Origin: Comamonas sp. SCN 65-56
GTDB taxonomy: Bacteria; Pseudomonadota; Gammaproteobacteria; Burkholderiales; Burkholderiaceae_C
Direction: 5' to 3'
DNA length: 64,000 nucleotides
Assembly: GCF_001724135.1 (NCBI RefSeq)
Contig: NZ_MEDS01000005.1
Coordinates: 1 to 64,000, forward strand
Part shown: in pieces, positions 24,161 through 33,332 of the stretch
Layout of the letters: each line of letters starts with the position of its first letter
Numbering within the stretch: position 1 is the stretch's first letter
Notes under the pieces: generated by a model
The model's input: the letters and a program-made list of their open reading frames with translations, nothing else
What the model was told of the DNA's origin: nothing
The model's database searches: none
Position numbers and translations under genes: made by a program

Positions 24161-25195
24161 ATGAGCATCAAAGGCAAGAAAATCACGCTGCATGAAATGG
24201 CGCTGCGCGACGGCATGCACCCCAAGCAGCACCAGATCAGCATCGAGCAGATGACGAGCATCGCCACCGCGCTGGACGCGGCCGGCATGCCGCTGATCGA
24301 GGTCACCCATGGCGACGGTCTGGGCGGCGACTCGGTCAACTACGGCTTTGCCGCGCACACCGACGAGCAATACCTGAAGGCGGTGATCCCGCTGATGAAG
24401 CGCGCCAAGGTCTCTGCGCTGCTGCTGCCGGGCATAGGCACCGTCGAGCACCTGAAGATGGCGCACGAGGTGGGTGTGCACACCATCCGCGTCGCCACGC
24501 ACTGCACCGAGGCCGATGTCTCCGAGCAGCACATCACGCAGGCGCGCAAGCTCGGCATGGACACCGTGGGCTTCCTGATGATGAGCCACATGAACAGCCC
24601 GGAGGGTTTGGTCAAGCAAGCCAAACTCATGGAAAGCTATGGCGCCAACTGCGTCTATGTCACCGACTCCGCCGGCCACATGCTGCCCGAGGATGTGCGC
24701 GCCAAACTCGGTGCGGTACGCGAAGCCCTCAAGCCCGAGACCGAGCTGGGCTTTCATGCGCACCACAACCTCGCCATGGGCGTGGCCAATTCGATCACTG
24801 CGATCGAGATGGGCGCCAACCGTGTGGACGCGGCCAGCGCAGGCCTGGGCGCGGGCGCAGGCAACACGCCGATGGAGGTGCTCGTCTCCGTGCTTGACCT
24901 GATGGGGGTGGAGACCGGTGTGGACGTGTTCAAGATCCAGGACGTGGCCGAGGACCTGATCGTGCCGATGATGGATTTCCCCATCCGCATCGACCGCGAC
25001 GCGCTCACGCTGGGCTATGCAGGGGTGTACGGCTCCTTCCTCCTGTTTGCCAAGCGCGCAGAGAAAAAATACGGCGTGCCGGCGCGCGAAATCCTCGTGG
25101 AAATGGGCCGGCGCGGCTGCGTGGGCGGGCAGGAAGACATGATTGAGGACACGGCGCTCACGCTGGCGCGCGCACGCGGCCTCAAGGTCGCCTGA
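24161..25195 (+). CDS. dmpG: 4-hydroxy-2-oxovalerate aldolase DmpG
   Basis: A 344-residue DRE-TIM metallo-aldolase. [18 protein letters not shown] contains the catalytic Arg and metal-binding Asp; metal His residues lie in [11 protein letters not shown], and [11 protein letters not shown] is conserved. It splits 4-hydroxy-2-oxovalerate into pyruvate and acetaldehyde, the latter handed to DmpF. AAGGAAGGA precedes the ATG. Confidence 0.96.
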   Translation: MSIKGKKITLHEMALRDGMHPKQHQISIEQMTSIATALDAAGMPLIEVTHGDGLGGDSVNYGFAAHTDEQYLKAVIPLMKRAKVSALLLPGIGTVEHLKMAHEVGVHTIRVATHCTEADVSEQHITQARKLGMDTVGFLMMSHMNSPEGLVKQAKLMESYGANCVYVTDSAGHMLPEDVRAKLGAVREALKPETELGFHAHHNLAMGVANSITAIEMGANRVDAASAGLGAGAGNTPMEVLVSVLDLMGVETGVDVFKIQDVAEDLIVPMMDFPIRIDRDALTLGYAGVYGSFLLFAKRAEKKYGVPAREILVEMGRRGCVGGQEDMIEDTALTLARARGLKVA

Positions 25196-25210
25196 ACTGA
25201 AAGGACGCTC

Positions 25211-25999
25211 ATGGCACTCAGCAGCAAGATTCTGGACAAGCTCGCGAAGCACCTGCACGCCTGCCAGCGCGAGGCGCGCGATACGCCCAAGATCACCGAC
25301 GACCATCCCGAGATGGATTTTGACGATGCCTACGCCATCCAGGACCGCATCCTCGCCGCCAAGCTCAAGGGCGGCGCGCATATGGCGGGCTACAAGGCAG
25401 GTCTGACCTCGCATGCCAAGATGAAGCAGATGGGCGTGACCGACCCGGTATTTGGTTTTCTCGTCGATGAGTTCACCGTGGCCGACGGCGGCGAGGTGAA
25501 GGTCAGCGATCTGATCCATCCCAAGGTCGAGCCCGAAATCTGCTTCGTCACCCGTACCGAACTGAGTGGCCCCGGTTGCAGCATTGCCCATGTGCTGGCC
25601 GCGAGCGACATCGTGCTGCCCGGCATCGAGGTGATCGACAGCCGCTACCGCGATTTCAAGTTTGACCTGAAGAGCGTGGTGGCCGACAACACCTCGGCCT
25701 CGCGTTTTGTCGCCGGCGGTCATGCGGTCGATGCGCGCAGTGTTGATTTGCGCACCACCGGCCTGGTACTGGAGAAAAACGGTGTGCCGGTGGCTTTCGG
25801 TGCCGGCGCAGCGGTGCTGGGCCATCCGGCGGCGGCGGTGGCGATGCTGGTCAATCACCTGGGGCGGCGTGGCAAGACGCTGCCCGCGGGCTCGTTCATC
25901 CTTTCGGGCGGCGCAACCGAGGCGGTCGCGGTGCAGGCGGGCGATCACGTTTGTTTGCGCATGCAGGGCATGGGCAGTGTCTCGCTGCGCTTCGTTTGA
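25211..25999 (+). CDS. dmpH: 4-oxalocrotonate decarboxylase DmpH
   Basis: 262 residues of the hydratase/decarboxylase family, paralogous to DmpE: MDFDDAYAIQDRILAAKLKGGAHMAGYKAGLTSHAKM, VEPEICFVTRTELSG, EVIDSRYRDFKFDLKSVVADNTSA. It decarboxylates the keto form of 4-oxalocrotonate to 2-oxopent-4-enoate, in complex with DmpE. Its substrate is normally supplied by DmpI, which is missing here, so keto conversion must be spontaneous or encoded elsewhere. Confidence 0.95.
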   Translation: MALSSKILDKLAKHLHACQREARDTPKITDDHPEMDFDDAYAIQDRILAAKLKGGAHMAGYKAGLTSHAKMKQMGVTDPVFGFLVDEFTVADGGEVKVSDLIHPKVEPEICFVTRTELSGPGCSIAHVLAASDIVLPGIEVIDSRYRDFKFDLKSVVADNTSASRFVAGGHAVDARSVDLRTTGLVLEKNGVPVAFGAGAAVLGHPAAAVAMLVNHLGRRGKTLPAGSFILSGGATEAVAVQAGDHVCLRMQGMGSVSLRFV

Positions 26000-26066
26000 G
26001 CTTGCCGCCACTCCCGAATTGATGCAACAATCAATTTCACGACCATAACTACACAAGGAGACAAGC

Positions 26067-27329
26067 ATGGTTGATGGATCACGCAGAAAAGTCCTGGGCA
26101 CGATGGGTGGCGTTGCCGCCGCATCGCTGCTGCCTGCACCCTGGGTGCATGCGGCGCAGACCTTCAAGATCGGCTATGTGGCGCCAGCCACCGGGCCGTT
26201 GTCGGTGTTCGCCGAGCCCGACCCGTTCACGCTTGAGGCGATGAAAAAATTGGTTGGCAGCGGCCTGACCGTCGATGGCAAGCAATATGGCGTCGAGGTG
26301 ATCTACAAGGATTCACAGTCCAGCGCCGCTCGTGCCGCCGAGGTGACCAACGAGCTCATCCTCAAGAACAAGGTCGACATGGTGATCTCCGGCTGCACGC
26401 CGGAGACCACCAATCCTGTGGCTGATCAGTGCGAACTCAACGGTATGCCCTGTGTCACCAATGACACGCCGTGGCAGCCCCACTTCTTTGGCCGTGGTGG
26501 CGATCCCAAGAAAGGTTTTGAGTGGACCAACCACTTCTTCTGGGGTCTGGAAGACGTGATGGGGGTGTTCGGCAGCATCTGGACGCTGTTGCCGACCAAT
26601 CGCGTGGTCGGCGCGTTGCTGCCCAACGACCCCGATGGCAACGCCTGGGGCGACCCCAAGATGGGCTTGCCGCTGATGTGCAAGGAAAAAGGCCTGAAGC
26701 TGGTTGACCCGGGCCGCTACCAGAGCCCGAACGACAATTTCACCAACTACATCACCGAGTTCAAGAAGGCGGGCGTGGAAATCGTCGGCGGCGTGCTGCC
26801 ACCGCCGGATTTCGGCAATTTCTGGGCGCAGTGCGCGCAGCAGGGTTTCAAGCCCAAGATCGTCTCGGCCGCCAAGGCGACCGAGTTCCCGGCTGCGATT
26901 GCGGCGTTTGGCCCGCGCAGCGAGGGGTTGACCGTGGAAGTCTGGTGGTCGCCGCACCACCCGTTCAAGAGTTCGCTCACCGGTCAGAGTTCGGCGGATC
27001 TTGCGGCTGCCTATACCAAGGCAACGGGCAAGCCCTGGACCATGCCTGTCGGGTTCAAGCATTCGCTCTTCGAAGTGGCTTTTGCGGCGCTCAAGAAGGC
27101 TGGCGGCAAGGGCCCCAAGGCCTTGCGTGACGCACTGCGTGCCACCGATCTGGACACCATCGTCGGTCATGTGAACTTCACCAAGGGACCGGTGCCCAGC
27201 GTCAGCAAGACGCCGCTCGTTGGCGGCCAGTGGCAGAAGCAGGGCAATGGCTTTGAGCTGCTGATCGTGGAAAACAGCCAAGCGAGCATGATTCCGGTGG
27301 GTGCCAAGCTCCTGCCGATTCCCGCCTGA
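26067..27329 (+). CDS. ABC transporter substrate-binding protein (branched-chain amino acid / aromatic type)
   Basis: 420 residues. A Tat-type signal (SRRKVLGTMGGVAAASLLPAPWVHAA) is followed by a type I periplasmic binding fold (FKIGYVAPATGPLSVFAEPDPF..., KVDMVISGCTPETTNPVADQCE). The family serves amino acids, amides and aromatic acids. Located directly behind dmpH and in front of matching permease and ATPase genes, it is probably the receptor for phenol-derived or related aromatic substrates, but the ligand is unproven. Confidence 0.85.
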   Translation: MVDGSRRKVLGTMGGVAAASLLPAPWVHAAQTFKIGYVAPATGPLSVFAEPDPFTLEAMKKLVGSGLTVDGKQYGVEVIYKDSQSSAARAAEVTNELILKNKVDMVISGCTPETTNPVADQCELNGMPCVTNDTPWQPHFFGRGGDPKKGFEWTNHFFWGLEDVMGVFGSIWTLLPTNRVVGALLPNDPDGNAWGDPKMGLPLMCKEKGLKLVDPGRYQSPNDNFTNYITEFKKAGVEIVGGVLPPPDFGNFWAQCAQQGFKPKIVSAAKATEFPAAIAAFGPRSEGLTVEVWWSPHHPFKSSLTGQSSADLAAAYTKATGKPWTMPVGFKHSLFEVAFAALKKAGGKGPKALRDALRATDLDTIVGHVNFTKGPVPSVSKTPLVGGQWQKQGNGFELLIVENSQASMIPVGAKLLPIPA

Positions 27330-27339
27330 GGCATTGTCG

Positions 27340-28107
27340 ATGTCGACCACCATCGGCGCGGCGCAGGCCGTGCCGCTGCTTGACTTGCGGGATGTGAGTC
27401 GGCGCTTTGGTGCGCTGCGCGTGGTCGACCGCCTGAGCCTGCAGGTCACGCAGGGCGAGGCGCTGGGCGTGATCGGGCCCAACGGTGCGGGCAAGACGAC
27501 GCTGATGAACCTGATCGCGGGCGATGTTCCTGTCAACAGTGGCCAGGTGGTTTTCGCCGGGCGTGACGTGACCGATTTGCCGCCGCAGGAGCGTTGTCGT
27601 GCCGGCATTGCGCGCAGCTACCAGGTGCCGCACCCCTTCGTCGGCCTCACGGTTTACGAGAACGTGCTGGTCGGCGCCGTGTTTGGCGCCGACATGCGCG
27701 AGAGCGCCGCTCGAGCGCATGTCGCGCAGGTGCTGCAGCAGACCGGCCTGGCGCCCAAGGCCGACCGCATCGCGGGCGCGCTGCCGCTGCTGGATCGCAA
27801 GCGCCTGGAGCTTGCGCGTGCGCTCGCCACCCGGCCGCGCCTGCTGCTGCTCGACGAGATCGCCGGCGGCCTGACCGATCAGGAAGTGCGCGAGTTGCTG
27901 GACACCATTCGCGCGATCCGCGCCGCGGGCGTCACCATCATCTGGATCGAGCACATCGTGCATGCGCTGCTGGCGGTGGTGGACCGGCTGGTGGCGCTGG
28001 ATTTCGGTCGCAAGGTCACCGAAGACGAGCCGCAGGCCGTGATGGCCGACCCGGCGGTGCGCGAGATTTACATGGGCATCGATGCCGCCGAGGAGATCGT
28101 GCCGTGA
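27340..28107 (+). CDS. livG: ABC transporter ATP-binding protein, LivG type
   Basis: 255 residues with Walker A GPNGAGKTT, Walker B LLLLDE and the LivG-type central part ARSYQVPHPFVGLTVYENVLVGAVFG. The signature region reads LPLLDRKRLELARAL in place of LSxGQ; a similar degenerate form is, as far as I recall, normal in one LivG subfamily. It energises uptake together with LivF. The start at 27340 has no strong Shine-Dalgarno. It overlaps livF by 4 bp. Confidence 0.9.
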   Translation: MSTTIGAAQAVPLLDLRDVSRRFGALRVVDRLSLQVTQGEALGVIGPNGAGKTTLMNLIAGDVPVNSGQVVFAGRDVTDLPPQERCRAGIARSYQVPHPFVGLTVYENVLVGAVFGADMRESAARAHVAQVLQQTGLAPKADRIAGALPLLDRKRLELARALATRPRLLLLDEIAGGLTDQEVRELLDTIRAIRAAGVTIIWIEHIVHALLAVVDRLVALDFGRKVTEDEPQAVMADPAVREIYMGIDAAEEIVP

Positions 28108-28820
28108 ACGTGCTGCAGGTGCGCGCCCTGACGGCGGGCTATGGCGACTTCCAGGCGCTGTATGGCATCGATCTGGACTTGCAGGCGGGCGAGGTGCTTG
28201 CGATCATCGGCGCCAATGGCGCAGGCAAGACCACGCTGCTGCGCGCATTGGCCGGCGCCTTGCCGGTGCGCTCGGGCAGTGTGTCCTTCGACGGGCACGC
28301 GCTGGCCGGGCTTGCCGCCCACCGCATCTGTGCCCGGGGCCTGGCGCTGGTGCCCGAAGGCCGGCGCCTCTTTCCAAGCCTGAGCGTGGAAGAGAACCTC
28401 TTGATGGGCGCCTACGTGCGGCGCGAGGGGCCGTGGAATCTGCAGGCGGTGTTCGGCCTGTTCCCCATCCTGCAGGAGTTTCGCCGCCGTCCGGCCACGG
28501 AGCTCTCGGGCGGGCAGCAACAAATGGTGGCGCTCGGCCGGGCGCTGATGAGCAATCCGCGTCTGTTGCTGTGCGACGAGCTCTCGCTCGGCCTGGCGCC
28601 GGTGGTGGTCAAGGATATCTACAACGCGCTGCCGACCATCTGCGCACATGGCATGTCGGTCATCGTGGTCGAGCAGGACATCAGCCAGGCACTGCGGGTG
28701 GCGCAGCGCGTGGTCTGCATGCGCGAAGGCCGCGTGGTGCTGGAAGGCAAACCCGCCGAGATCGGGCGCGAGCAGATCGCCCAAGCCTACTTTGGCGTGG
28801 CGATGGAGAGGGCGCACTGA
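28104..28820 (+). CDS. livF: ABC transporter ATP-binding protein, LivF type
   Basis: 238 residues with Walker A GANGAGKTT, signature LSGGQQQM, Walker B LLLCDE and the LivF marker GLALVPEGRRLFPSLSVEENL. The GTG start overlaps the livG stop (GTGA). One member of the ATPase pair of the HAAT-type transporter. Confidence 0.92.
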   Translation: MNVLQVRALTAGYGDFQALYGIDLDLQAGEVLAIIGANGAGKTTLLRALAGALPVRSGSVSFDGHALAGLAAHRICARGLALVPEGRRLFPSLSVEENLLMGAYVRREGPWNLQAVFGLFPILQEFRRRPATELSGGQQQMVALGRALMSNPRLLLCDELSLGLAPVVVKDIYNALPTICAHGMSVIVVEQDISQALRVAQRVVCMREGRVVLEGKPAEIGREQIAQAYFGVAMERAH

Positions 28821-29695
28821 TGCTGGCCGACTGGATCAACATCATCGTGCAAGGGGTGCTGCTGGGCGGCTTGTACGCGCTGTTCGCGGCGGGCCTGTCG
28901 ATCAGCTTTGGCGTGATGCGCATGATCAACATCGCCCATGGCGACATGATCATCTTCGCCAGCTACGCCACCATCGTCGGTGCCTCGTATCTGAAGCTAC
29001 CCATGGTGCTTACGGTGGTGCTGGTGACGCTGGTGCTCTCGGTCATGGGCTATGCGGCGCAGCGCCTGGTGTTCAACCGCACGCTGGGCAGTGACCTGCT
29101 GCGCCCGCTGTTGCTGACCTTCGGCCTCTCCATCGTGATTCGCGAGAGCCTGCAGGCGGCGTTCTCGGCCGATGTGCGCAGCGTGAACGTCGGTCCGATG
29201 AAGACCGCCACCTGGGATTTGGGCGCACAGATCAACGTCGGCGTGCTGCCACTGGTGGTGATGCTGGTCGGGTTGGTCTCGATTGCGGCATTGCAATGGC
29301 TGTTTGCCCGCACGCGCATGGGACGGGCGTTTCGCGCCACCTCCGACGATGCGGATACCGCCTCGCTGATGGGCGTGGACCGCAAGCATGTCTACGCGCT
29401 GGCGATGGTCTTCGGCAGCGCGATGGTGGCGCTGGCCGGGGCGTTTCTGGTGATGCGCACCACCGTGAGCCCGAGTGACGGGCCGATCCGCCTGATTTAC
29501 GCCTTCGAGGCAGTGATCATCGGTGGCCTGGGCTCGCTCTGGGGCACGGTCGCCGGCGGAGTGGTGTTGGGCGTGGCGCAGGCCATAGGCGCACGGCTGG
29601 ATCCGGGCTGGGGCACCCTGGCCGGGCACCTCGCGTTTCTCGCGATTCTTTGGGTGCGGCCGCAGGGGCTGTTCCCCACCACCAGGGACCGGTAA
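28820..29695 (+). CDS. livH: ABC transporter permease, LivH type
   Basis: 291 residues, about eight membrane helices: GVLLGGLYALFAAGLSISFGVMRMINIAHGDMIIFASYA is the typical LivH opening, with RTRMGRAFRATSDDADTASLMGVDRKHVYALAMVFGSAMVALAG as the coupling loop. The ATG overlaps the livF stop (ATGA). Confidence 0.92.
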   Translation: MLADWINIIVQGVLLGGLYALFAAGLSISFGVMRMINIAHGDMIIFASYATIVGASYLKLPMVLTVVLVTLVLSVMGYAAQRLVFNRTLGSDLLRPLLLTFGLSIVIRESLQAAFSADVRSVNVGPMKTATWDLGAQINVGVLPLVVMLVGLVSIAALQWLFARTRMGRAFRATSDDADTASLMGVDRKHVYALAMVFGSAMVALAGAFLVMRTTVSPSDGPIRLIYAFEAVIIGGLGSLWGTVAGGVVLGVAQAIGARLDPGWGTLAGHLAFLAILWVRPQGLFPTTRDR

Positions 29696-29698
29696 ACG

Positions 29699-30679
29699 AT
29701 GAAAGCCGATTTGCCAGCCCGCATCACCGCCGTCGTCAGCATCCTGGCCGTGGTGGCGATCGCCAGCATGCCGTGGTGGGCCGAGCGCTCCACCATCTAT
29801 CTGGCGGTGGAAATGCTTGCCATGCTGGCGCTGGCGCAGATGTGGAATCTGCTCGCGGGCTACGGCGGCCTGCTGTCGGTGGGGCAGCAGGGCTTTGTCG
29901 GGCTGGGCGCCTATGCGCTGGTGGTGTTCGGCTTGCACATGGGCATCAACGCCTTTCTCGTGATCCCGCTGGCGGGTGTGGTGGGTGCTGTCGCCGCGGC
30001 GCTGGTGGCGCCGCTGGTGTTTCGTCTGAGTGGTGCGCATTTCGCGATCGGCACCTGGGTGGTGGCGGAGGTGTTTCGCCTCGTGATCGCCAATCTGCCA
30101 TTCGTCAGCGGCGGGTCGGGCACCAGCGTGGCCAAGACGGTGATGGGCATGGGGATAGAAACGCGTGCCAGTCTCACGCTGTGGTCGGCGCTGATTCTGG
30201 GTGCGGGCGCGACGCTGGCGGTCTATCTGTTGCTGCGCTCGCGCTGGGGCCTGGCGCTGGTGGCGGTGCGCGATTCCGAGCGTGCCTCGCGCAGCCTGGG
30301 CGTGCGCGTCGCCCGGATCAAGTGGGCCGTGTGGGTGGCAGCCGCCGCCGGCTGCGCGATGACGGGCGCGCTGCTCTTCATCACCAAGCTGCGCGTGGCG
30401 CCCGATGCGGCGTTTTCCATCGACTGGACGACGACCATGTTCTTCATCGTGGTGATCGGCGGCATAGGCACGCTCGAGGGCCCGATCATCGGCACCATTG
30501 CCTACTTCCTGCTGCGTGAATGGCTGGCGGATCTGGGCAGCCTGTACCTGATCACGCTGGGTCTGCTGACCATGGTGGTCATGCTGTTCTTCGAGCATGG
30601 CCTGTGGGGCTTGTGGCAGCGCAAGCTTGGCTGGGAGCTGTTTCCGGTGCGCCGGCGCTTCAAGCCGCCGACTCCCTGA
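29699..30679 (+). CDS. livM: ABC transporter permease, LivM type
   Basis: 326 residues with LivM features: AQMWNLLAGYGGLLSVGQQGFVGLGAYALV, RLSGAHFAIGTWVVAEVFRL, LVAVRDSERASRSLGVRVARIKWAVWVAAAAGCAMTGALL and GTLEGPIIGTIAYFLLRE. Last gene of the phenol/meta/ABC transcription unit; the next gene converges on it with a 3 bp gap, leaving no room for a separate terminator. Confidence 0.92.
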   Translation: MKADLPARITAVVSILAVVAIASMPWWAERSTIYLAVEMLAMLALAQMWNLLAGYGGLLSVGQQGFVGLGAYALVVFGLHMGINAFLVIPLAGVVGAVAAALVAPLVFRLSGAHFAIGTWVVAEVFRLVIANLPFVSGGSGTSVAKTVMGMGIETRASLTLWSALILGAGATLAVYLLLRSRWGLALVAVRDSERASRSLGVRVARIKWAVWVAAAAGCAMTGALLFITKLRVAPDAAFSIDWTTTMFFIVVIGGIGTLEGPIIGTIAYFLLREWLADLGSLYLITLGLLTMVVMLFFEHGLWGLWQRKLGWELFPVRRRFKPPTP

Positions 30680-30682
30680 GCG

Positions 30683-31696
30683 TCACTGGCAGGCCAGCAC
30701 ACGCTGCAAATGCGGCGCGAGGCTTTGCAGGTTGACGAAGCTCAGGTCGTATATCGCCGAAAGTCCCGCCGCCTGTTCATCGGTCAGGTCGGCGGCGCAG
30801 AGGATGAAGCGGCTCTTGTCGAGTTTGAGGCGCTTGCGCAGGCGCACATACTTGTCGATGTCCTGCCGGAATTCGCCCGATTTGCATTCGATGCAGATCG
30901 GCTCCTGCCCGGCGGGCAGGCAGACCACATCGAGCTCGTGCAGATCTTCGTTGGGGAAAACCACCTTGACGCCGCGCGCGGCGGAAAAGGTCTTTTGAGT
31001 CTGCTGCAGTTGCCGCAGCACGGCCATGAAGGCGTACCACTCCAGCCACCCGCCATCGAAGAACTGGCGCACCGCGGTCGCGCTTTGCAGGGTCAGGCGC
31101 ACGATTTTCTCGGGCTTCTGGTAGTAGTAGCGCGCAAAAAAGGTGTGGCTGTAGAGCTGGCGGCACAGGGTGTTGATGGCCTGTGCGTCCTTTTGCGCGA
31201 GCGTACCCAGCTCCAGGTTGACCCAGCTGTGGCTCTTGCGGTAGGCCCAGCGCACGCGCTCGACCAGCTTGCCAAACAGCGCGTGCTGGTCGCCGATGAG
31301 CTGCGCGGCGTCGTCGAAGAAGCCGCTGGTGTCCACCGCCCCATAGTCGAAGCGGGCCTCGATCTGGTGCGCGGCAAACCATTGCTGCAGCGGTGCGTGC
31401 TGCTCCGCGGTGGCGAGCAGTTGCGTGTTGTTCAGATCGACGCCCTGCCGTGCACTGACTTCAGCTCGGGCCGCTTCGGCTTCTGTAGCCTCCTGCGGCG
31501 CGTCGGCTTCCGCCTGTTGCAAGGCCTTGAGTTCGCGCACTGCGACGAAGTAGCGCTCAAGCACTTTTTCCACATAGAAGACCGTGCCGAAGACGGTGGC
31601 CGTGGTGCCGCAGCGCGCGCACGGCATGGTGGAGCCGGGAGTGGCGGCGGTTTCTTCAGAGATCAGGCCACAGTGGTTGCAACGGTAAATGGGCAT
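30683..31696 (-). CDS. Zinc-ribbon protein with PD-(D/E)xK nuclease-like C-terminus
   Basis: A 337-residue protein of uncertain function. The N-terminus is a zinc ribbon (YRCNHCG...MPCARCG, Cys near 5, 8, 26 and 29). The C-terminus has HELDVVCLPAGQEPICIECKSGEF, a D-x(n)-E-x-K nuclease core like that in the DUF1887/Card1-type and other PD-(D/E)xK enzymes, followed by RLRKRLKLDKSRFILCAADL. The middle is helical and charged. This suggests a DNA/RNA-cleaving or nucleic-acid-sensing role, but no partner (CRISPR or other) is nearby. It is a single gene convergent with livM. Confidence 0.6.
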   Translation of the reverse strand: MPIYRCNHCGLISEETAATPGSTMPCARCGTTATVFGTVFYVEKVLERYFVAVRELKALQQAEADAPQEATEAEAARAEVSARQGVDLNNTQLLATAEQHAPLQQWFAAHQIEARFDYGAVDTSGFFDDAAQLIGDQHALFGKLVERVRWAYRKSHSWVNLELGTLAQKDAQAINTLCRQLYSHTFFARYYYQKPEKIVRLTLQSATAVRQFFDGGWLEWYAFMAVLRQLQQTQKTFSAARGVKVVFPNEDLHELDVVCLPAGQEPICIECKSGEFRQDIDKYVRLRKRLKLDKSRFILCAADLTDEQAAGLSAIYDLSFVNLQSLAPHLQRVLACQ

Positions 31697-31769
31697 GGCT
31701 CGGTAGGGTGTTGTGTGAAACCGGGAGGTGATCGCTGATTGGCGGCGCGGGGGAGTCAGGCGAGTGTAG

Positions 31770-33167
31770 TCAGGCCGACTTGTCTTTCAATGCCTTGAGC
31801 AGCATGTCGTGGATGCCGCCAAAACTGCCATTGCTCATGCACACGATCTGGTCGCCTGGCCGGGCGCACTGCACTACCTCGGCGACGAACGCGGCCAGAT
31901 CGGCCCCGGTGTGTGCCCGCGCGCCCATGGGGGCGAGCGCTTGGGCGGCGTTCCAGTCCAGTCCCTGGGTGTAGCAGAACGCCAGGTCGGCCGATTCCAG
32001 CGCCCACGGCAATTGGGCGGCCATGGTGCCCAGCTTCATGGTGTTGCTGCGCGGTTCGAACGCCGCGAGGATGCGCGTGCCCGGCCCCACGCGCTGGCGC
32101 AGGCCGTCCAGCGTGGTGCGGATCGCCGTCGGGTGGTGGGCAAAATCGTCGTACACCGCCACGCCCGCCGCCGTGCCGCGCAGCTCCATGCGGCGGCGCA
32201 CGTTCTGAAAACTGGCGAGCGCCTCGGCCGCCTGCGCGGGCGCGATGCCCACGTGCTCGGCCGCCGCAATCGCCGCCAGCGCGTTCATCTGGTTGTGCAC
32301 GCCCGTCAATTCCCAGCGCAGTTGCGCCGCGCGCTGGCCGCGCAGCAGCACTTCAAAGTCATGCGGCGCGCCGCGTGCGGCCAGATCGCTGCTCGCGTCG
32401 CCAAAGTCCACCACTTCGCTCCACACGCCTTGCCCGAGCACGCGCATCAAGGCTTCAGCAGTGCGGTTCACCACGATGCGCCCGGATTGCGGCACGGTGC
32501 GCACCAGGTGGTGGAACTGGCGCTCGATCGCGGCCAGGTCCGGGAAAATGTCGGCGTGGTCGAATTCCAGGTTGTTCAGCACCGCGGTGCGCGGGCGGTA
32601 GTGCACGAACTTGCTGCGCTTGTCGAAGAATGCGGTGTCGTACTCGTCGGCCTCGATGACGAACAGCGGTCGCGCCTGGGCATTCGCCTGCTGCCCGAGC
32701 CGCGCCGAGACGCCGAAGTTCAGCGGCACGCCGCCCACGAGAAAGCCGGGCGTGAGGCCGCACGATTGCAGTATCCACGCGAGCATCGATGTGGTGGTGG
32801 TCTTGCCATGCGTGCCCGCCACGGCCAGCACATGGCGTCCCTGCAACACATGTTGGCTCAGCCACTGTGGTCCGCTGGTGTAGGGTTGGCCGGCGTCCAG
32901 AATCGCTTCCATCAGCGAGAATTTGGGCCTGCCATCGGCCAGGTGCACGCGGCTGACCACGTTGCCGATCACGAACAGATCGGGCTTCAGGCCCAACTGG
33001 TCCGCGCCATAGCCTTCGATGAGGTCTATGCCGAGCGCGCGCAGCTGCTCGCTCATGGGTGGGTAGACGCCGGCGTCGCAGCCGGTGACCTTGTGCCCGG
33101 CCTCGCGAGCAAGCGCGGCCAGCCCGCCCATGAAGGTTCCGCAGATGCCGAGGATGTGTATGTGCAT
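31770..33167 (-). CDS. mpl: UDP-N-acetylmuramate:L-alanyl-gamma-D-glutamyl-meso-DAP ligase Mpl
   Basis: 465 residues of the Mur ligase family. HIHILGICGTFMGGLAALAREAGHKVTGCD is the Mpl/MurC-type N-terminus, AVAGTHGKTTTTSMLAWIL is the ATP P-loop, and DEYDTAFFDKRSKFVHYRP and EFDHADIFPDL are typical of Mpl. It reattaches tripeptide recovered from murein to UDP-MurNAc in the cytoplasm, a step in peptidoglycan recycling along with AmpG and AmpD, both in this window. Confidence 0.95.
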   Translation of the reverse strand: MHIHILGICGTFMGGLAALAREAGHKVTGCDAGVYPPMSEQLRALGIDLIEGYGADQLGLKPDLFVIGNVVSRVHLADGRPKFSLMEAILDAGQPYTSGPQWLSQHVLQGRHVLAVAGTHGKTTTTSMLAWILQSCGLTPGFLVGGVPLNFGVSARLGQQANAQARPLFVIEADEYDTAFFDKRSKFVHYRPRTAVLNNLEFDHADIFPDLAAIERQFHHLVRTVPQSGRIVVNRTAEALMRVLGQGVWSEVVDFGDASSDLAARGAPHDFEVLLRGQRAAQLRWELTGVHNQMNALAAIAAAEHVGIAPAQAAEALASFQNVRRRMELRGTAAGVAVYDDFAHHPTAIRTTLDGLRQRVGPGTRILAAFEPRSNTMKLGTMAAQLPWALESADLAFCYTQGLDWNAAQALAPMGARAHTGADLAAFVAEVVQCARPGDQIVCMSNGSFGGIHDMLLKALKDKSA

Positions 33168-33209
33168 CCGGCGATTCTAAGAGGCTGCTCCTTGCATGGA
33201 TATTTGAGT

Positions 33210-33258
33210 CAAAATGGCCTCCAGCGCTTTGCCGTGAAGCGCTGACAGCTATCAAAAT
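33210..33258. repeat. Comamonadaceae-type interspersed palindrome
   Basis: CAGCGCTT (33222-33229) - 7 nt - AAGCGCTG (33237-33244) with outer CAAAAT and GACAGCTATCAAAAT arms, in the mpl upstream region. It is the same family as the copies at 21325 and 47008. Confidence 0.55.
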
Positions 33259-33332
33259 AAAGTTTCCAGCACGCTGCGCATCGCCCTGCTGCGCACCGGC
33301 GGTATTCTTGTGGCATCCATCACCTGCACTCC

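Noticed and set aside
18364-26167. Several very long minus-strand open frames antisense to the dmp genes
   Set aside because: High-GC coding DNA leaves antisense frames free of stops. The plus-strand genes are all confidently identified enzymes.
27340-28107. Degenerate ABC signature suggesting a dead LivG ATPase
   Set aside because: All other motifs are intact, and a similar degenerate signature appears normal in one LivG subfamily.
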